64,000 bases of DNA from the NCBI GenBank assembly GCA_023374025.1, contig SIJG01000024.1, forward strand, positions 768,964 to 832,963. Reading direction: 5' to 3'. This document shows, piece after piece, positions 33,201 through 48,895 of the stretch. The DNA comes from Heterodera schachtii (lineage: Eukaryota; Nematoda; Chromadorea; Rhabditida; Heteroderidae). Below the pieces are notes generated by a model. The model worked only from the letters and a program-made list of their open reading frames with translations, was not told the origin of the DNA and made no database searches. Both the position numbers and the translations under genes were made by a program. Positions within the stretch are counted from its first letter, which is position 1, and each line of letters opens with the position of its first letter.

Positions 33201-36200
33201 GCCAATAAATTTCCATTTCCTTTTTTTGCTGATCAATTTTTGTAAATCTCACAATTTCAGCTCATTATCCACTTAAAATAAACTGAATCAGTGTTGCGGA
33301 AGGATCGAGTTGATAAACGCTAATAATCTCCGATTTACAATTTCCTTAAGCAAATTTATACAGATATATTTAGAGGAAAATATGCTGAAATTGTGAGAAT
33401 TTCACAAAGATGATCGTGAAAACAATAAATCGGAGATTGTTGGCGCTATCTACTCACTGTTTCCACAACACTGTTGCAGTTTATATTTAGAGAATAATGA
33501 GCTGAAATTGTGAGAATTTCACTAGGGTGATCGAGAAAATAATAAATCCGAGAATATTATTAAGCCGATCCTTCTACAAAACTGATGCATTTTCTATTTA
33601 GAGATTAAGTAGCTGAAAATATGAGATTCTCTATTTACTATTTTCATGCTCACTTTTGTGGAATTCTTGCAATTTCAGCTTATTATGTCCCAAATATAAA
33701 TTGATCCGCATTGCAGAAGGATTGAGTCGATAAGCGCCAATAAATTTCCATTTCCTTTTTTTGCTGATCAATTTTTGTAAATCTCACAATTTCAGCTCAT
33801 TATCCACTTAAAATAAACTGAATCAGTGTTGCGGAAGGATCGAGTTGATAAACGCTAATAATCTCCGATTTACAATTTCCTTAAGCAAATTTATACAGAT
33901 ATATTTAGAGGAAAATATGCTGAAATTGTGAGAATTTCACAAAGATGATCGTGAAAACAATAAATCGGAGATTGTTGGCGCTATCTACTCACTGTTTCCA
34001 CAACACTGTTGCAGTTTATATTTAGAGAATAATGAGCTGAAATTGTGAGAATTTCACTAGGGTGATCGAGAAAATAATAAATCCGAGAATATTATTAAGC
34101 CGATCCTTCTACAAAACTGATGCATTTTATATTTAGAGATTAAGTAGCTGAAAATATGAGATTCTCTATTTACTATTTTCATGCTCACTTTTGTGGAATT
34201 CTTGCAATTTCAGCTTATTATGTCCCAAATATAAATTGATCCGCATTGCAGAAGGATTGAGTCGATAAGCGCCAATAAATTTCCATTTCCTTTTTTTGCT
34301 GATCAATTTTTGTAAATCTCACAATTTCAGCTCATTATCCACTTAAAATAAACTGAATCAGTGTTGCGGAAGGATCGAGTTGATAAACGCTAATAATCTC
34401 CGATTTACAATTTCCTTAAGCAAATTTATACAGATATATTTAGAGGAAAATATGCTGAAATTGTGAGAATTTCACAAAGATGATCGTGAAAACAATAAAT
34501 CGGAGATTGTTGGCGCTATCTACTCACTGTTTCCACAACACTGTTGCAGTTTATATTTAGAGAATAATGAGCTGAAATTGTGAGAATTTCACTAGGGTGA
34601 TCGAGAAAATAATAAATCCGAGAATATTATTAAGCCGATCCTTCTACAAAACTGATGCATTTTATATTTAGAGATTAAGTAGCTGAAAATATGAGATTCT
34701 CTATTTACTATTTTCATGCTCACTTTTGTGGAATTCTTGCAATTTCAGCTTATTATGTCCCAAATATAAATTGATCCGCATTGCAGAAGGATTGAGTCGA
34801 TAAGCGCCAATAAATTTCCATTTCCTTTTTTTGCTGATCAATTTTTGTAAATCTCACAATTTCAGCTCATTATCCACTTAAAATAAACTGAATCAGTGTT
34901 GCGGAAGGATCGAGTTGATAAACGCTAATAATCTCCGATTTACAATTTCCTTAAGCAAATTTATACAGATATATTTAGAGGAAAATATGCTGAAATTGTG
35001 AGAATTTCACAAAGATGATCGTGAAAACAATAAATCGGAGATTGTTGGCGCTATCTACTCACTGTTTCCACAACACTGTTGCAGTTTATATTTAGAGAAT
35101 AATGAGCTGAAATTGTGAGAATTTCACTAGGGTGATCGAGAAAATAATAAATCCGAGAATATTATTAAGCCGATCCTTCTACAAAACTGATGCATTTTAT
35201 ATTTAGAGATTAAGTAGCTGAAAATATGAGATTCTCTATTTACTATTTTCATGCTCACTTTTGTGGAATTCTTGCAATTTCAGCTTATTATGTCCCAAAT
35301 ATAAATTGATCCGCATTGCAGAAGGATTGAGTCGATAAGCGCCAATAAATTTCCATTTCCTTTTTTTGCTGATCAATTTTTGTAAATCTCACAATTTCAG
35401 CTCATTATCCACTTAAAATAAACTGAATCAGTGTTGCGGAAGGATCGAGTTGATAAACGCTAATAATCTCCGATTTACAATTTCCTTAAGCAAATTTATA
35501 CAGATATATTTAGAGGAAAATATGCTGAAATTGTGAGAATTTCACAAAGATGATCGTGAAAACAATAAATCGGAGATTGTTGGCGCTATCTACTCACTGT
35601 TTCCACAACACTGTTGCAGTTTATATTTAGAGAATAATGAGCTGAAATTGTGAGAATTTCACTAGGGTGATCGAGAAAATAATAAATCCGAGAATATTAT
35701 TAAGCCGATCCTTCTACAAAACTGATGCATTTTATATTTAGAGATTAAGTAGCTGAAAATATGAGATTCTCTATTTACTATTTTCATGCTCACTTTTGTG
35801 GAATTCTTGCAATTTCAGCTTATTATGTCCCAAATATAAATTGATCCGCATTGCAGAAGGATTGAGTCGATAAGCGCCAATAAATTTCCATTTCCTTTTT
35901 TTGCTGATCAATTTTTGTAAATCTCACAATTTCAGCTCATTATCCACTTAAAATAAACTGAATCAGTGTTGCGGAAGGATCGAGTTGATAAACGCTAATA
36001 ATCTCCGATTTACAATTTCCTTAAGCAAATTTATACAGATATATTTAGAGGAAAATATGCTGAAATTGTGAGAATTTCACAAAGATGATCGTGAAAACAA
36101 TAAATCGGAGATTGTTGGCGCTATCTACTCACTGTTTCCACAACACTGTTGCAGTTTATATTTAGAGAATAATGAGCTGAAATTGTGAGAATTTCACTAG

Positions 36201-39200
36201 GGTGATCGAGAAAATAATAAATCCGAGAATATTATTAAGCCGATCCTTCTACAAAACTGATGCATTTTATATTTAGAGATTAAGTAGCTGAAAATATGAG
36301 ATTCTCTATTTACTATTTTCATGCTCACTTTTGTGGAATTCTTGCAATTTCAGCTTATTATGTCCCAAATATAAATTGATCCGCATTGCAGAAGGATTGA
36401 GTCGATAAGCGCCAATAAATTTCCATTTCCTTTTTTTGCTGATCAATTTTTGTAAATCTCACAATTTCAGCTCATTATCCACTTAAAATAAACTGAATCA
36501 GTGTTGCGGAAGGATCGAGTTGATAAACGCTAATAATCTCCGATTTACAATTTCCTTAAGCAAATTTATACAGATATATTTAGAGGAAAATATGCTGAAA
36601 TTGTGAGAATTTCACAAAGATGATCGTGAAAACAATAAATCGGAGATTGTTGGCGCTATCTACTCACTGTTTCCACAACACTGTTGCAGTTTATATTTAG
36701 AGAATAATGAGCTGAAATTGTGAGAATTTCACTAGGGTGATCGAGAAAATAATAAATCCGAGAATATTATTAAGCCGATCCTTCTACAAAACTGATGCAT
36801 TTTATATTTAGAGATTAAGTAGCTGAAAATATGAGATTCTCTATTTACTATTTTCATGCTCACTTTTGTGGAATTCTTGCAATTTCAGCTTATTATGTCC
36901 CAAATATAAATTGATCCGCATTGCAGAAGGATTGAGTCGATAAGCGCCAATAAATTTCCATTTCCTTTTTTTGCTGATCAATTTTTGTAAATCTCACAAT
37001 TTCAGCTCATTATCCACTTAAAATAAACTGAATCAGTGTTGCGGAAGGATCGAGTTGATAAACGCTAATAATCTCCGATTTACAATTTCCTTAAGCAAAT
37101 TTATACAGATATATTTAGAGGAAAATATGCTGAAATTGTGAGAATTTCACAAAGATGATCGTGAAAACAATAAATCGGAGATTGTTGGCGCTATCTACTC
37201 ACTGTTTCCACAACACTGTTGCAGTTTATATTTAGAGAATAATGAGCTGAAATTGTGAGAATTTCACTAGGGTGATCGAGAAAATAATAAATCCGAGAAT
37301 ATTATTAAGCCGATCCTTCTACAAAACTGATGCATTTTATATTTAGAGATTAAGTAGCTGAAAATATGAGATTCTCTATTTACTATTTTCATGCTCACTT
37401 TTGTGGAATTCTTGCAATTTCAGCTTATTATGTCCCAAATATAAATTGATCCGCATTGCAGAAGGATTGAGTCGATAAGCGCCAATAAATTTCCATTTCC
37501 TTTTTTTGCTGATCAATTTTTGTAAATCTCACAATTTCAGCTCATTATCCACTTAAAATAAACTGAATCAGTGTTGCGGAAGGATCGAGTTGATAAACGC
37601 TAATAATCTCCGATTTACAATTTCCTTAAGCAAATTTATACAGATATATTTAGAGGAAAATATGCTGAAATTGTGAGAATTTCACAAAGATGATCGTGAA
37701 AACAATAAATCGGAGATTGTTGGCGCTATCTACTCACTGTTTCCACAACACTGTTGCAGTTTATATTTAGAGAATAATGAGCTGAAATTGTGAGAATTTC
37801 ACTAGGGTGATCGAGAAAATAATAAATCCGAGAATATTATTAAGCCGATCCTTCTACAAAACTGATGCATTTTATATTTAGAGATTAAGTAGCTGAAAAT
37901 ATGAGATTCTCTATTTACTATTTTCATGCTCACTTTTGTGGAATTCTTGCAATTTCAGCTTATTATGTCCCAAATATAAATTGATCCGCATTGCAGAAGG
38001 ATTGAGTCGATAAGCGCCAATAAATTTCCATTTCCTTTTTTTGCTGATCAATTTTTGTAAATCTCACAATTTCAGCTCATTATCCACTTAAAATAAACTG
38101 AATCAGTGTTGCGGAAGGATCGAGTTGATAAACGCTAATAATCTCCGATTTACAATTTCCTTAAGCAAATTTATACAGATATATTTAGAGGAAAATATGC
38201 TGAAATTGTGAGAATTTCACAAAGATGATCGTGAAAACAATAAATCGGAGATTGTTGGCGCTATCTACTCACTGTTTCCACAACACTGTTGCAGTTTATA
38301 TTTAGAGAATAATGAGCTGAAATTGTGAGAATTTCACTAGGGTGATCGAGAAAATAATAAATCCGAGAATATTATTAAGCCGATCCTTCTACAAAACTGA
38401 TGCATTTTATATTTAGAGATTAAGTAGCTGAAAATATGAGATTCTCTATTTACTATTTTCATGCTCACTTTTGTGGAATTCTTGCAATTTCAGCTTATTA
38501 TGTCCCAAATATAAATTGATCCGCATTGCAGAAGGATTGAGTCGATAAGCGCCAATAAATTTCCATTTCCTTTTTTTGCTGATCAATTTTTGTAAATCTC
38601 ACAATTTCAGCTCATTATCCACTTAAAATAAACTGAATCAGTGTTGCGGAAGGATCGAGTTGATAAACGCTAATAATCTCCGATTTACAATTTCCTTAAG
38701 CAAATTTATACAGATATATTTAGAGGAAAATATGCTGAAATTGTGAGAATTTCACAAAGATGATCGTGAAAACAATAAATCGGAGATTGTTGGCGCTATC
38801 TACTCACTGTTTCCACAACACTGTTGCAGTTTATATTTAGAGAATAATGAGCTGAAATTGTGAGAATTTCACTAGGGTGATCGAGAAAATAATAAATCCG
38901 AGAATATTATTAAGCCGATCCTTCTACAAAACTGATGCATTTTATATTTAGAGATTAAGTAGCTGAAAATATGAGATTCTCTATTTACTATTTTCATGCT
39001 CACTTTTGTGGAATTCTTGCAATTTCAGCTTATTATGTCCCAAATATAAATTGATCCGCATTGCAGAAGGATTGAGTCGATAAGCGCCAATAAATTTCCA
39101 TTTCCTTTTTTTGCTGATCAATTTTTGTAAATCTCACAATTTCAGCTCATTATCCACTTAAAATAAACTGAATCAGTGTTGCGGAAGGATCGAGTTGATA

Positions 39201-42200
39201 AACGCTAATAATCTCCGATTTACAATTTCCTTAAGCAAATTTATACAGATATATTTAGAGGAAAATATGCTGAAATTGTGAGAATTTCACAAAGATGATC
39301 GTGAAAACAATAAATCGGAGATTGTTGGCGCTATCTACTCACTGTTTCCACAACACTGTTGCAGTTTATATTTAGAGAATAATGAGCTGAAATTGTGAGA
39401 ATTTCACTAGGGTGATCGAGAAAATAATAAATCCGAGAATATTATTAAGCCGATCCTTCTACAAAACTGATGCATTTTATATTTAGAGATTAAGTAGCTG
39501 AAAATATGAGATTCTCTATTTACTATTTTCATGCTCACTTTTGTGGAATTCTTGCAATTTCAGCTTATTATGTCCCAAATATAAATTGATCCGCATTGCA
39601 GAAGGATTGAGTCGATAAGCGCCAATAAATTTCCATTTCCTTTTTTTGCTGATCAATTTTTGTAAATCTCACAATTTCAGCTCATTATCCACTTAAAATA
39701 AACTGAATCAGTGTTGCGGAAGGATCGAGTTGATAAACGCTAATAATCTCCGATTTACAATTTCCTTAAGCAAATTTATACAGATATATTTAGAGGAAAA
39801 TATGCTGAAATTGTGAGAATTTCACAAAGATGATCGTGAAAACAATAAATCGGAGATTGTTGGCGCTATCTACTCACTGTTTCCACAACACTGTTGCAGT
39901 TTATATTTAGAGAATAATGAGCTGAAATTGTGAGAATTTCACTAGGGTGATCGAGAAAATAATAAATCCGAGAATATTATTAAGCCGATCCTTCTACAAA
40001 ACTGATGCATTTTATATTTAGAGATTAAGTAGCTGAAAATATGAGATTCTCTATTTACTATTTTCATGCTCACTTTTGTGGAATTCTTGCAATTTCAGCT
40101 TATTATGTCCCAAATATAAATTGATCCGCATTGCAGAAGGATTGAGTCGATAAGCGCCAATAAATTTCCATTTCCTTTTTTTGCTGATCAATTTTTGTAA
40201 ATCTCACAATTTCAGCTCATTATCCACTTAAAATAAACTGAATCAGTGTTGCGGAAGGATCGAGTTGATAAACGCTAATAATCTCCGATTTACAATTTCC
40301 TTAAGCAAATTTATACAGATATATTTAGAGGAAAATATGCTGAAATTGTGAGAATTTCACAAAGATGATCGTGAAAACAATAAATCGGAGATTGTTGGCG
40401 CTATCTACTCACTGTTTCCACAACACTGTTGCAGTTTATATTTAGAGAATAATGAGCTGAAATTGTGAGAATTTCACTAGGGTGATCGAGAAAATAATAA
40501 ATCCGAGAATATTATTAAGCCGATCCTTCTACAAAACTGATGCATTTTATATTTAGAGATTAAGTAGCTGAAAATATGAGATTCTCTATTTACTATTTTC
40601 ATGCTCACTTTTGTGGAATTCTTGCAATTTCAGCTTATTATGTCCCAAATATAAATTGATCCGCATTGCAGAAGGATTGAGTCGATAAGCGCCAATAAAT
40701 TTCCATTTCCTTTTTTTGCTGATCAATTTTTGTAAATCTCACAATTTCAGCTCATTATCCACTTAAAATAAACTGAATCAGTGTTGCGGAAGGATCGAGT
40801 TGATAAACGCTAATAATCTCCGATTTACAATTTCCTTAAGCAAATTTATACAGATATATTTAGAGGAAAATATGCTGAAATTGTGAGAATTTCACAAAGA
40901 TGATCGTGAAAACAATAAATCGGAGATTGTTGGCGCTATCTACTCACTGTTTCCACAACACTGTTGCAGTTTATATTTAGAGAATAATGAGCTGAAATTG
41001 TGAGAATTTCACTAGGGTGATCGAGAAAATAATAAATCCGAGAATATTATTAAGCCGATCCTTCTACAAAACTGATGCATTTTATATTTAGAGATTAAGT
41101 AGCTGAAAATATGAGATTCTCTATTTACTATTTTCATGCTCACTTTTGTGGAATTCTTGCAATTTCAGCTTATTATGTCCCAAATATAAATTGATCCGCA
41201 TTGCAGAAGGATTGAGTCGATAAGCGCCAATAAATTTCCATTTCCTTTTTTTGCTGATCAATTTTTGTAAATCTCACAATTTCAGCTCATTATCCACTTA
41301 AAATAAACTGAATCAGTGTTGCGGAAGGATCGAGTTGATAAACGCTAATAATCTCCGATTTACAATTTCCTTAAGCAAATTTATACAGATATATTTAGAG
41401 GAAAATATGCTGAAATTGTGAGAATTTCACAAAGATGATCGTGAAAACAATAAATCGGAGATTGTTGGCGCTATCTACTCACTGTTTCCACAACACTGTT
41501 GCAGTTTATATTTAGAGAATAATGAGCTGAAATTGTGAGAATTTCACTAGGGTGATCGAGAAAATAATAAATCCGAGAATATTATTAAGCCGATCCTTCT
41601 ACAAAACTGATGCATTTTATATTTAGAGATTAAGTAGCTGAAAATATGAGATTCTCTATTTACTATTTTCATGCTCACTTTTGTGGAATTCTTGCAATTT
41701 CAGCTTATTATGTCCCAAATATAAATTGATCCGCATTGCAGAAGGATTGAGTCGATAAGCGCCAATAAATTTCCATTTCCTTTTTTTGCTGATCAATTTT
41801 TGTAAATCTCACAATTTCAGCTCATTATCCACTTAAAATAAACTGAATCAGTGTTGCGGAAGGATCGAGTTGATAAACGCTAATAATCTCCGATTTACAA
41901 TTTCCTTAAGCAAATTTATACAGATATATTTAGAGGAAAATATGCTGAAATTGTGAGAATTTCACAAAGATGATCGTGAAAACAATAAATCGGAGATTGT
42001 TGGCGCTATCTACTCACTGTTTCCACAACACTGTTGCAGTTTATATTTAGAGAATAATGAGCTGAAATTGTGAGAATTTCACTAGGGTGATCGAGAAAAT
42101 AATAAATCCGAGAATATTATTAAGCCGATCCTTCTACAAAACTGATGCATTTTATATTTAGAGATTAAGTAGCTGAAAATATGAGATTCTCTATTTACTA

Positions 42201-45200
42201 TTTTCATGCTCACTTTTGTGGAATTCTTGCAATTTCAGCTTATTATGTCCCAAATATAAATTGATCCGCATTGCAGAAGGATTGAGTCGATAAGCGCCAA
42301 TAAATTTCCATTTCCTTTTTTTGCTGATCAATTTTTGTAAATCTCACAATTTCAGCTCATTATCCACTTAAAATAAACTGAATCAGTGTTGCGGAAGGAT
42401 CGAGTTGATAAACGCTAATAATCTCCGATTTACAATTTCCTTAAGCAAATTTATACAGATATATTTAGAGGAAAATATGCTGAAATTGTGAGAATTTCAC
42501 AAAGATGATCGTGAAAACAATAAATCGGAGATTGTTGGCGCTATCTACTCACTGTTTCCACAACACTGTTGCAGTTTATATTTAGAGAATAATGAGCTGA
42601 AATTGTGAGAATTTCACTAGGGTGATCGAGAAAATAATAAATCCGAGAATATTATTAAGCCGATCCTTCTACAAAACTGATGCATTTTATATTTAGAGAT
42701 TAAGTAGCTGAAAATATGAGATTCTCTATTTACTATTTTCATGCTCACTTTTGTGGAATTCTTGCAATTTCAGCTTATTATGTCCCAAATATAAATTGAT
42801 CCGCATTGCAGAAGGATTGAGTCGATAAGCGCCAATAAATTTCCATTTCCTTTTTTTGCTGATCAATTTTTGTAAATCTCACAATTTCAGCTCATTATCC
42901 ACTTAAAATAAACTGAATCAGTGTTGCGGAAGGATCGAGTTGATAAACGCTAATAATCTCCGATTTACAATTTCCTTAAGCAAATTTATACAGATATATT
43001 TAGAGGAAAATATGCTGAAATTGTGAGAATTTCACAAAGATGATCGTGAAAACAATAAATCGGAGATTGTTGGCGCTATCTACTCACTGTTTCCACAACA
43101 CTGTTGCAGTTTATATTTAGAGAATAATGAGCTGAAATTGTGAGAATTTCACTAGGGTGATCGAGAAAATAATAAATCCGAGAATATTATTAAGCCGATC
43201 CTTCTACAAAACTGATGCATTTTATATTTAGAGATTAAGTAGCTGAAAATATGAGATTCTCTATTTACTATTTTCATGCTCACTTTTGTGGAATTCTTGC
43301 AATTTCAGCTTATTATGTCCCAAATATAAATTGATCCGCATTGCAGAAGGATTGAGTCGATAAGCGCCAATAAATTTCCATTTCCTTTTTTTGCTGATCA
43401 ATTTTTGTAAATCTCACAATTTCAGCTCATTATCCACTTAAAATAAACTGAATCAGTGTTGCGGAAGGATCGAGTTGATAAACGCTAATAATCTCCGATT
43501 TACAATTTCCTTAAGCAAATTTATACAGATATATTTAGAGGAAAATATGCTGAAATTGTGAGAATTTCACAAAGATGATCGTGAAAACAATAAATCGGAG
43601 ATTGTTGGCGCTATCTACTCACTGTTTCCACAACACTGTTGCAGTTTATATTTAGAGAATAATGAGCTGAAATTGTGAGAATTTCACTAGGGTGATCGAG
43701 AAAATAATAAATCCGAGAATATTATTAAGCCGATCCTTCTACAAAACTGATGCATTTTATATTTAGAGATTAAGTAGCTGAAAATATGAGATTCTCTATT
43801 TACTATTTTCATGCTCACTTTTGTGGAATTCTTGCAATTTCAGCTTATTATGTCCCAAATATAAATTGATCCGCATTGCAGAAGGATTGAGTCGATAAGC
43901 GCCAATAAATTTCCATTTCCTTTTTTTGCTGATCAATTTTTGTAAATCTCACAATTTCAGCTCATTATCCACTTAAAATAAACTGAATCAGTGTTGCGGA
44001 AGGATCGAGTTGATAAACGCTAATAATCTCCGATTTACAATTTCCTTAAGCAAATTTATACAGATATATTTAGAGGAAAATATGCTGAAATTGTGAGAAT
44101 TTCACAAAGATGATCGTGAAAACAATAAATCGGAGATTGTTGGCGCTATCTACTCACTGTTTCCACAACACTGTTGCAGTTTATATTTAGAGAATAATGA
44201 GCTGAAATTGTGAGAATTTCACTAGGGTGATCGAGAAAATAATAAATCCGAGAATATTATTAAGCCGATCCTTCTACAAAACTGATGCATTTTATATTTA
44301 GAGATTAAGTAGCTGAAAATATGAGATTCTCTATTTACTATTTTCATGCTCACTTTTGTGGAATTCTTGCAATTTCAGCTTATTATGTCCCAAATATAAA
44401 TTGATCCGCATTGCAGAAGGATTGAGTCGATAAGCGCCAATAAATTTCCATTTCCTTTTTTTGCTGATCAATTTTTGTAAATCTCACAATTTCAGCTCAT
44501 TATCCACTTAAAATAAACTGAATCAGTGTTGCGGAAGGATCGAGTTGATAAACGCTAATAATCTCCGATTTACAATTTCCTTAAGCAAATTTATACAGAT
44601 ATATTTAGAGGAAAATATGCTGAAATTGTGAGAATTTCACAAAGATGATCGTGAAAACAATAAATCGGAGATTGTTGGCGCTATCTACTCACTGTTTCCA
44701 CAACACTGTTGCAGTTTATATTTAGAGAATAATGAGCTGAAATTGTGAGAATTTCACTAGGGTGATCGAGAAAATAATAAATCCGAGAATATTATTAAGC
44801 CGATCCTTCTACAAAACTGATGCATTTTATATTTAGAGATTAAGTAGCTGAAAATATGAGATTCTCTATTTACTATTTTCATGCTCACTTTTGTGGAATT
44901 CTTGCAATTTCAGCTTATTATGTCCCAAATATAAATTGATCCGCATTGCAGAAGGATTGAGTCGATAAGCGCCAATAAATTTCCATTTCCTTTTTTTGCT
45001 GATCAATTTTTGTAAATCTCACAATTTCAGCTCATTATCCACTTAAAATAAACTGAATCAGTGTTGCGGAAGGATCGAGTTGATAAACGCTAATAATCTC
45101 CGATTTACAATTTCCTTAAGCAAATTTATACAGATATATTTAGAGGAAAATATGCTGAAATTGTGAGAATTTCACAAAGATGATCGTGAAAACAATAAAT

Positions 45201-48200
45201 CGGAGATTGTTGGCGCTATCTACTCACTGTTTCCACAACACTGTTGCAGTTTATATTTAGAGAATAATGAGCTGAAATTGTGAGAATTTCACTAGGGTGA
45301 TCGAGAAAATAATAAATCCGAGAATATTATTAAGCCGATCCTTCTACAAAACTGATGCATTTCATATTTAGAGATTAAGTAGCTGAAAATATGAGATTCT
45401 CTATTTACTATTTTCATGCTCACTTTTGTGGAATTCTTGCAATTTCAGCTTATTATGTCCCAAATATAAATTGATCCGCATTGCAGAAGGATTGAGTCGA
45501 TAAGCGCCAATAAATTTCCATTTCCTTTTTTTGCTGATCAATTTTTGTAAATCTCACAATTTCAGCTCATTATCCACTTAAAATAAACTGAATCAGTGTT
45601 GCGGAAGGATCGAGTTGATAAACGCTAATAATCTCCGATTTACAATTTCCTTAAGCAAATTTATACAGATATATTTAGAGGAAAATATGCTGAAATTGTG
45701 AGAATTTCACAAAGATGATCGTGAAAACAATAAATCGGAGATTGTTGGCGCTATCTACTCACTGTTTCCACAACACTGTTGCAGTTTATATTTAGAGAAT
45801 AATGAGCTGAAATTGTGAGAATTTCACTAGGGTGATCGAGAAAATAATAAATCCGAGAATATTATTAAGCCGATCCTTCTACAAAACTGATGCATTTTAT
45901 ATTTAGAGATTAAGTAGCTGAAAATATGAGATTCTCTATTTACTATTTTCATGCTCACTTTTGTGGAATTCTTGCAATTTCAGCTTATTATGTCCCAAAT
46001 ATAAATTGATCCGCATTGCAGAAGGATTGAGTCGATAAGCGCCAATAAATTTCCATTTCCTTTTTTTGCTGATCAATTTTTGTAAATCTCACAATTTCAG
46101 CTCATTATCCACTTAAAATAAACTGAATCAGTGTTGCGGAAGGATCGAGTTGATAAACGCTAATAATCTCCGATTTACAATTTCCTTAAGCAAATTTATA
46201 CAGATATATTTAGAGGAAAATATGCTGAAATTGTGAGAATTTCACAAAGATGATCGTGAAAACAATAAATCGGAGATTGTTGGCGCTATCTACTCACTGT
46301 TTCCACAACACTGTTGCAGTTTATATTTAGAGAATAATGAGCTGAAATTGTGAGAATTTCACTAGGGTGATCGAGAAAATAATAAATCCGAGAATATTAT
46401 TAAGCCGATCCTTCTACAAAACTGATGCATTTTATATTTAGAGATTAAGTAGCTGAAAATATGAGATTCTCTATTTACTATTTTCATGCTCACTTTTGTG
46501 GAATTCTTGCAATTTCAGCTTATTATGTCCCAAATATAAATTGATCCGCATTGCAGAAGGATTGAGTCGATAAGCGCCAATAAATTTCCATTTCCTTTTT
46601 TTGCTGATCAATTTTTGTAAATCTCACAATTTCAGCTCATTATCCACTTAAAATAAACTGAATCAGTGTTGCGGAAGGATCGAGTTGATAAACGCTAATA
46701 ATCTCCGATTTACAATTTCCTTAAGCAAATTTATACAGATATATTTAGAGGAAAATATGCTGAAATTGTGAGAATTTCACAAAGATGATCGTGAAAACAA
46801 TAAATCGGAGATTGTTGGCGCTATCTACTCACTGTTTCCACAACACTGTTGCAGTTTATATTTAGAGAATAATGAGCTGAAATTGTGAGAATTTCACTAG
46901 GGTGATCGAGAAAATAATAAATCCGAGAATATTATTAAGCCGATCCTTCTACAAAACTGATGCATTTTATATTTAGAGATTAAGTAGCTGAAAATATGAG
47001 ATTCTCTATTTACTATTTTCATGCTCACTTTTGTGGAATTCTTGCAATTTCAGCTTATTATGTCCCAAATATAAATTGATCCGCATTGCAGAAGGATTGA
47101 GTCGATAAGCGCCAATAAATTTCCATTTCCTTTTTTTGCTGATCAATTTTTGTAAATCTCACAATTTCAGCTCATTATCCACTTAAAATAAACTGAATCA
47201 GTGTTGCGGAAGGATCGAGTTGATAAACGCTAATAATCTCCGATTTACAATTTCCTTAAGCAAATTTATACAGATATATTTAGAGGAAAATATGCTGAAA
47301 TTGTGAGAATTTCACAAAGATGATCGTGAAAACAATAAATCGGAGATTGTTGGCGCTATCTACTCACTGTTTCCACAACACTGTTGCAGTTTATATTTAG
47401 AGAATAATGAGCTGAAATTGTGAGAATTTCACTAGGGTGATCGAGAAAATAATAAATCCGAGAATATTATTAAGCCGATCCTTCTACAAAACTGATGCAT
47501 TTTATATTTAGAGATTAAGTAGCTGAAAATATGAGATTCTCTATTTACTATTTTCATGCTCACTTTTGTGGAATTCTTGCAATTTCAGCTTATTATGTCC
47601 CAAATATAAATTGATCCGCATTGCAGAAGGATTGAGTCGATAAGCGCCAATAAATTTCCATTTCCTTTTTTTGCTGATCAATTTTTGTAAATCTCACAAT
47701 TTCAGCTCATTATCCACTTAAAATAAACTGAATCAGTGTTGCGGAAGGATCGAGTTGATAAACGCTAATAATCTCCGATTTACAATTTCCTTAAGCAAAT
47801 TTATACAGATATATTTAGAGGAAAATATGCTGAAATTGTGAGAATTTCACAAAGATGATCGTGAAAACAATAAATCGGAGATTGTTGGCGCTATCTACTC
47901 ACTGTTTCCACAACACTGTTGCAGTTTATATTTAGAGAATAATGAGCTGAAATTGTGAGAATTTCACTAGGGTGATCGAGAAAATAATAAATCCGAGAAT
48001 ATTATTAAGCCGATCCTTCTACAAAACTGATGCATTTTATATTTAGAGATTAAGTAGCTGAAAATATGAGATTCTCTATTTACTATTTTCATGCTCACTT
48101 TTGTGGAATTCTTGCAATTTCAGCTTATTATGTCCCAAATATAAATTGATCCGCATTGCAGAAGGATTGAGTCGATAAGCGCCAATAAATTTCCATTTCC

Positions 48201-48895
48201 TTTTTTTGCTGATCAATTTTTGTAAATCTCACAATTTCAGCTCATTATCCACTTAAAATAAACTGAATCAGTGTTGCGGAAGGATCGAGTTGATAAACGC
48301 TAATAATCTCCGATTTACAATTTCCTTAAGCAAATTTATACAGATATATTTAGAGGAAAATATGCTGAAATTGTGAGAATTTCACAAAGATGATCGTGAA
48401 AACAATAAATCGGAGATTGTTGGCGCTATCTACTCACTGTTTCCACAACACTGTTGCAGTTTATATTTAGAGAATAATGAGCTGAAATTGTGAGAATTTC
48501 ACTAGGGTGATCGAGAAAATAATAAATCCGAGAATATTATTAAGCCGATCCTTCTACAAAACTGATGCATTTTATATTTAGAGATTAAGTAGCTGAAAAT
48601 ATGAGATTCTCTATTTACTATTTTCATGCTCACTTTTGTGGAATTCTTGCAATTTCAGCTTATTATGTCCCAAATATAAATTGATCCGCATTGCAGAAGG
48701 ATTGAGTCGATAAGCGCCAATAAATTTCCATTTCCTTTTTTTGCTGATCAATTTTTGTAAATCTCACAATTTCAGCTCATTATCCACTTAAAATAAACTG
48801 AATCAGTGTTGCGGAAGGATCGAGTTGATAAACGCTAATAATCTCCGATTTACAATTTCCTTAAGCAAATTTATACAGATATATTTAGAGGAAAA
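27219..48895 (+). repeat. Homogeneous 535-bp higher-order satellite array (about 40.5 units)
   Basis: ATGCTCACTTTTGTGG recurs at 27225, 27761, 28296, 28831 and so on to 48626. The first spacing is 536 bp, and the total (21401 bp) fits one 536-bp and 39 535-bp units. Variants are very few: an extra T near 27342, AATATAATG for AATATGCTG near 27496, GAAATTGAGAG near 28576, C for A near 33595, and C for T near 45363. Each unit has five copies of a core related to GAAATTGTGAGAATTTC, two in one orientation and three in the other. There is no coding capacity; a 67-aa frame at 28495 exists only because of one variant. The array ends within a unit at GAGGAAAA. Confidence 0.98.

Noticed and set aside
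27219..48895. CRISPR-like array
   Set aside because: The repeats are contiguous 535-bp units with no unique spacers, in a eukaryotic intron-containing context.
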